NCBI GenBank assembly: GCA_937959315.1
Contig: CALGRC010000182.1
Location: forward strand, 1-6,329
Source of the DNA: an uncultured Clostridia bacterium
GTDB lineage: Bacteria > Bacillota > Clostridia > UMGS1810
Direction of reading: 5' to 3'
Length of the DNA: 6,329 bases
The notes beneath the pieces are model-generated. The model was not told the DNA's origin. It saw only the letters and a list, made by a program, of their open reading frames with translations, and searched no databases. The translations under genes were made by a program, and so were the position numbers. Numbering within the stretch: the first letter of the stretch is position 1; every line of letters begins with the position of its first letter. Positions 5,841 through 6,329 of the stretch are shown here, one piece after another.

Positions 5841-6329
5841 TTATTCCGGTATTTCTTCACCTAGAATAAGACTTATATTGAGATCATCTCCCTGACGGTA
5901 AACCTTCAGTTCGATGGTATCTCCAACCTGGTGCTGGTCTTTGATGGCATTCAAGTCTTCTACTGTTTCCACCTTCTGGCCATCTACTTCTGTGATGATA
6001 TCACCAATTTGCAGCCCTGCCAAATGTGCCGGCGAATTGGGCGTCATACTGGCTACATATACGCCAACCTTCATATTGTATGCCTGTGCATCACGCTCGG
6101 TAACGCTGCGGCCGCCAATGCCAATGACCGGACGGCCTCTGACATACCCGCTCTGCAACAAGTCGTTGATAATCGGTTTTGCTTCATCCATCGGGATGGC
6201 AAACCCCAGCCCTTCCAATTCGGAAGAAGAAATTTTGACCGTATTAATGCCAATGACTTCTCCATACTGGTTGACCAGCGGGCCGCCGGAATTGCCGGGG
6301 TTGATGGCAGCATCCGTCTGAATCAGCGT
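5841..6329 (-). CDS. htrA: HtrA/DegP-type trypsin-like serine protease, C-terminal part (start outside window)
   Basis: The last 162 residues of an envelope serine protease of the HtrA/DegP family, which degrades or refolds damaged proteins outside the cytoplasm. The visible part opens with TLIQTDAAINPGNSGGPL, containing the catalytic Ser (residue 14 of the fragment) in GNSGGP. GINT and GLGFAIPMD then complete the protease domain. A PDZ domain spans about 67-156, with VGVYVASMTPNSPAHLAGLQ and GDIITEVDGQKV, and binds substrate C-termini. There is one PDZ domain and the protein ends soon after it (GEEIPE), as in Firmicute HtrA-type proteases. The His and Asp of the triad and any N-terminal membrane anchor lie beyond the right edge. 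The strong hairpin at 5778-5817 terminates it. HtrA, HtrB and YyxA-type paralogues cannot be told apart from this piece. Confidence 0.93.
   Translation of the reverse strand, partial: TLIQTDAAINPGNSGGPLVNQYGEVIGINTVKISSSELEGLGFAIPMDEAKPIINDLLQSGYVRGRPVIGIGGRSVTERDAQAYNMKVGVYVASMTPNSPAHLAGLQIGDIITEVDGQKVETVEDLNAIKDQHQVGDTIELKVYRQGDDLNISLILGEEIPE

Overview
The window looks like chromosomal DNA of an anaerobic Clostridia-type Firmicute. The grounds are a sensory-type [FeFe] hydrogenase operon, AGGAG-type ribosome binding sites, TTG/GTG starts, and a Mrp protein with the N-terminal Cys cluster seen in clostridial homologues. Moderate GC would fit a gut Oscillospirales or Christensenellales lineage, but that placement is inference.

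Layout. Positions 1-3401 hold a minus-strand operon read right to left: a small thioredoxin-like [2Fe-2S] ferredoxin (3144-3401), a 572-residue [FeFe]-hydrogenase-like protein with ferredoxin clusters, H-cluster domain, extra 4Fe-4S domain and PAS domain (1429-3147), and a SpoIIE/PP2C-type phosphatase starting at 1413. The first two genes overlap by 4 bp and the third follows after 15 bp. This set resembles phosphatase-linked sensory hydrogenases: redox or H2 sensing in the hydrogenase/PAS protein, output through the phosphatase. Two candidate promoters and a 9-bp inverted repeat that partly matches the Rex operator precede the operon. Divergently, 3626-4456 encodes the Fe-S carrier ATPase Mrp, ending in a 38-bp palindromic terminator. 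A CDP-alcohol phosphatidyltransferase (PgsA-like, 4608-5168) follows. It is convergent, with a 7-bp gap, to a frameshifted minus-strand gene (5176-5699) that resembles the DUF6125 family. A terminator and the C-terminal part of an HtrA-type serine protease (5841-6329, minus) close the window.

The most striking observation is at the left edge. The phosphatase frame does not end where its family ends. Around 406-423 it passes in frame, within an LLARLL-coding stretch, into the N-terminal DHH domain of the exonuclease RecJ, and it runs off the window still open. GC rises from about 56% to about 65% across that point (hand count). I consider a chimeric junction (assembly artefact or a recombination) more likely than a functional phosphatase-nuclease fusion, but it needs a direct check.

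No tRNA, rRNA, CRISPR array or insertion sequence was seen. There is no gene-free stretch above 300 bases; the largest is 3402-3625, which holds the divergent promoters.
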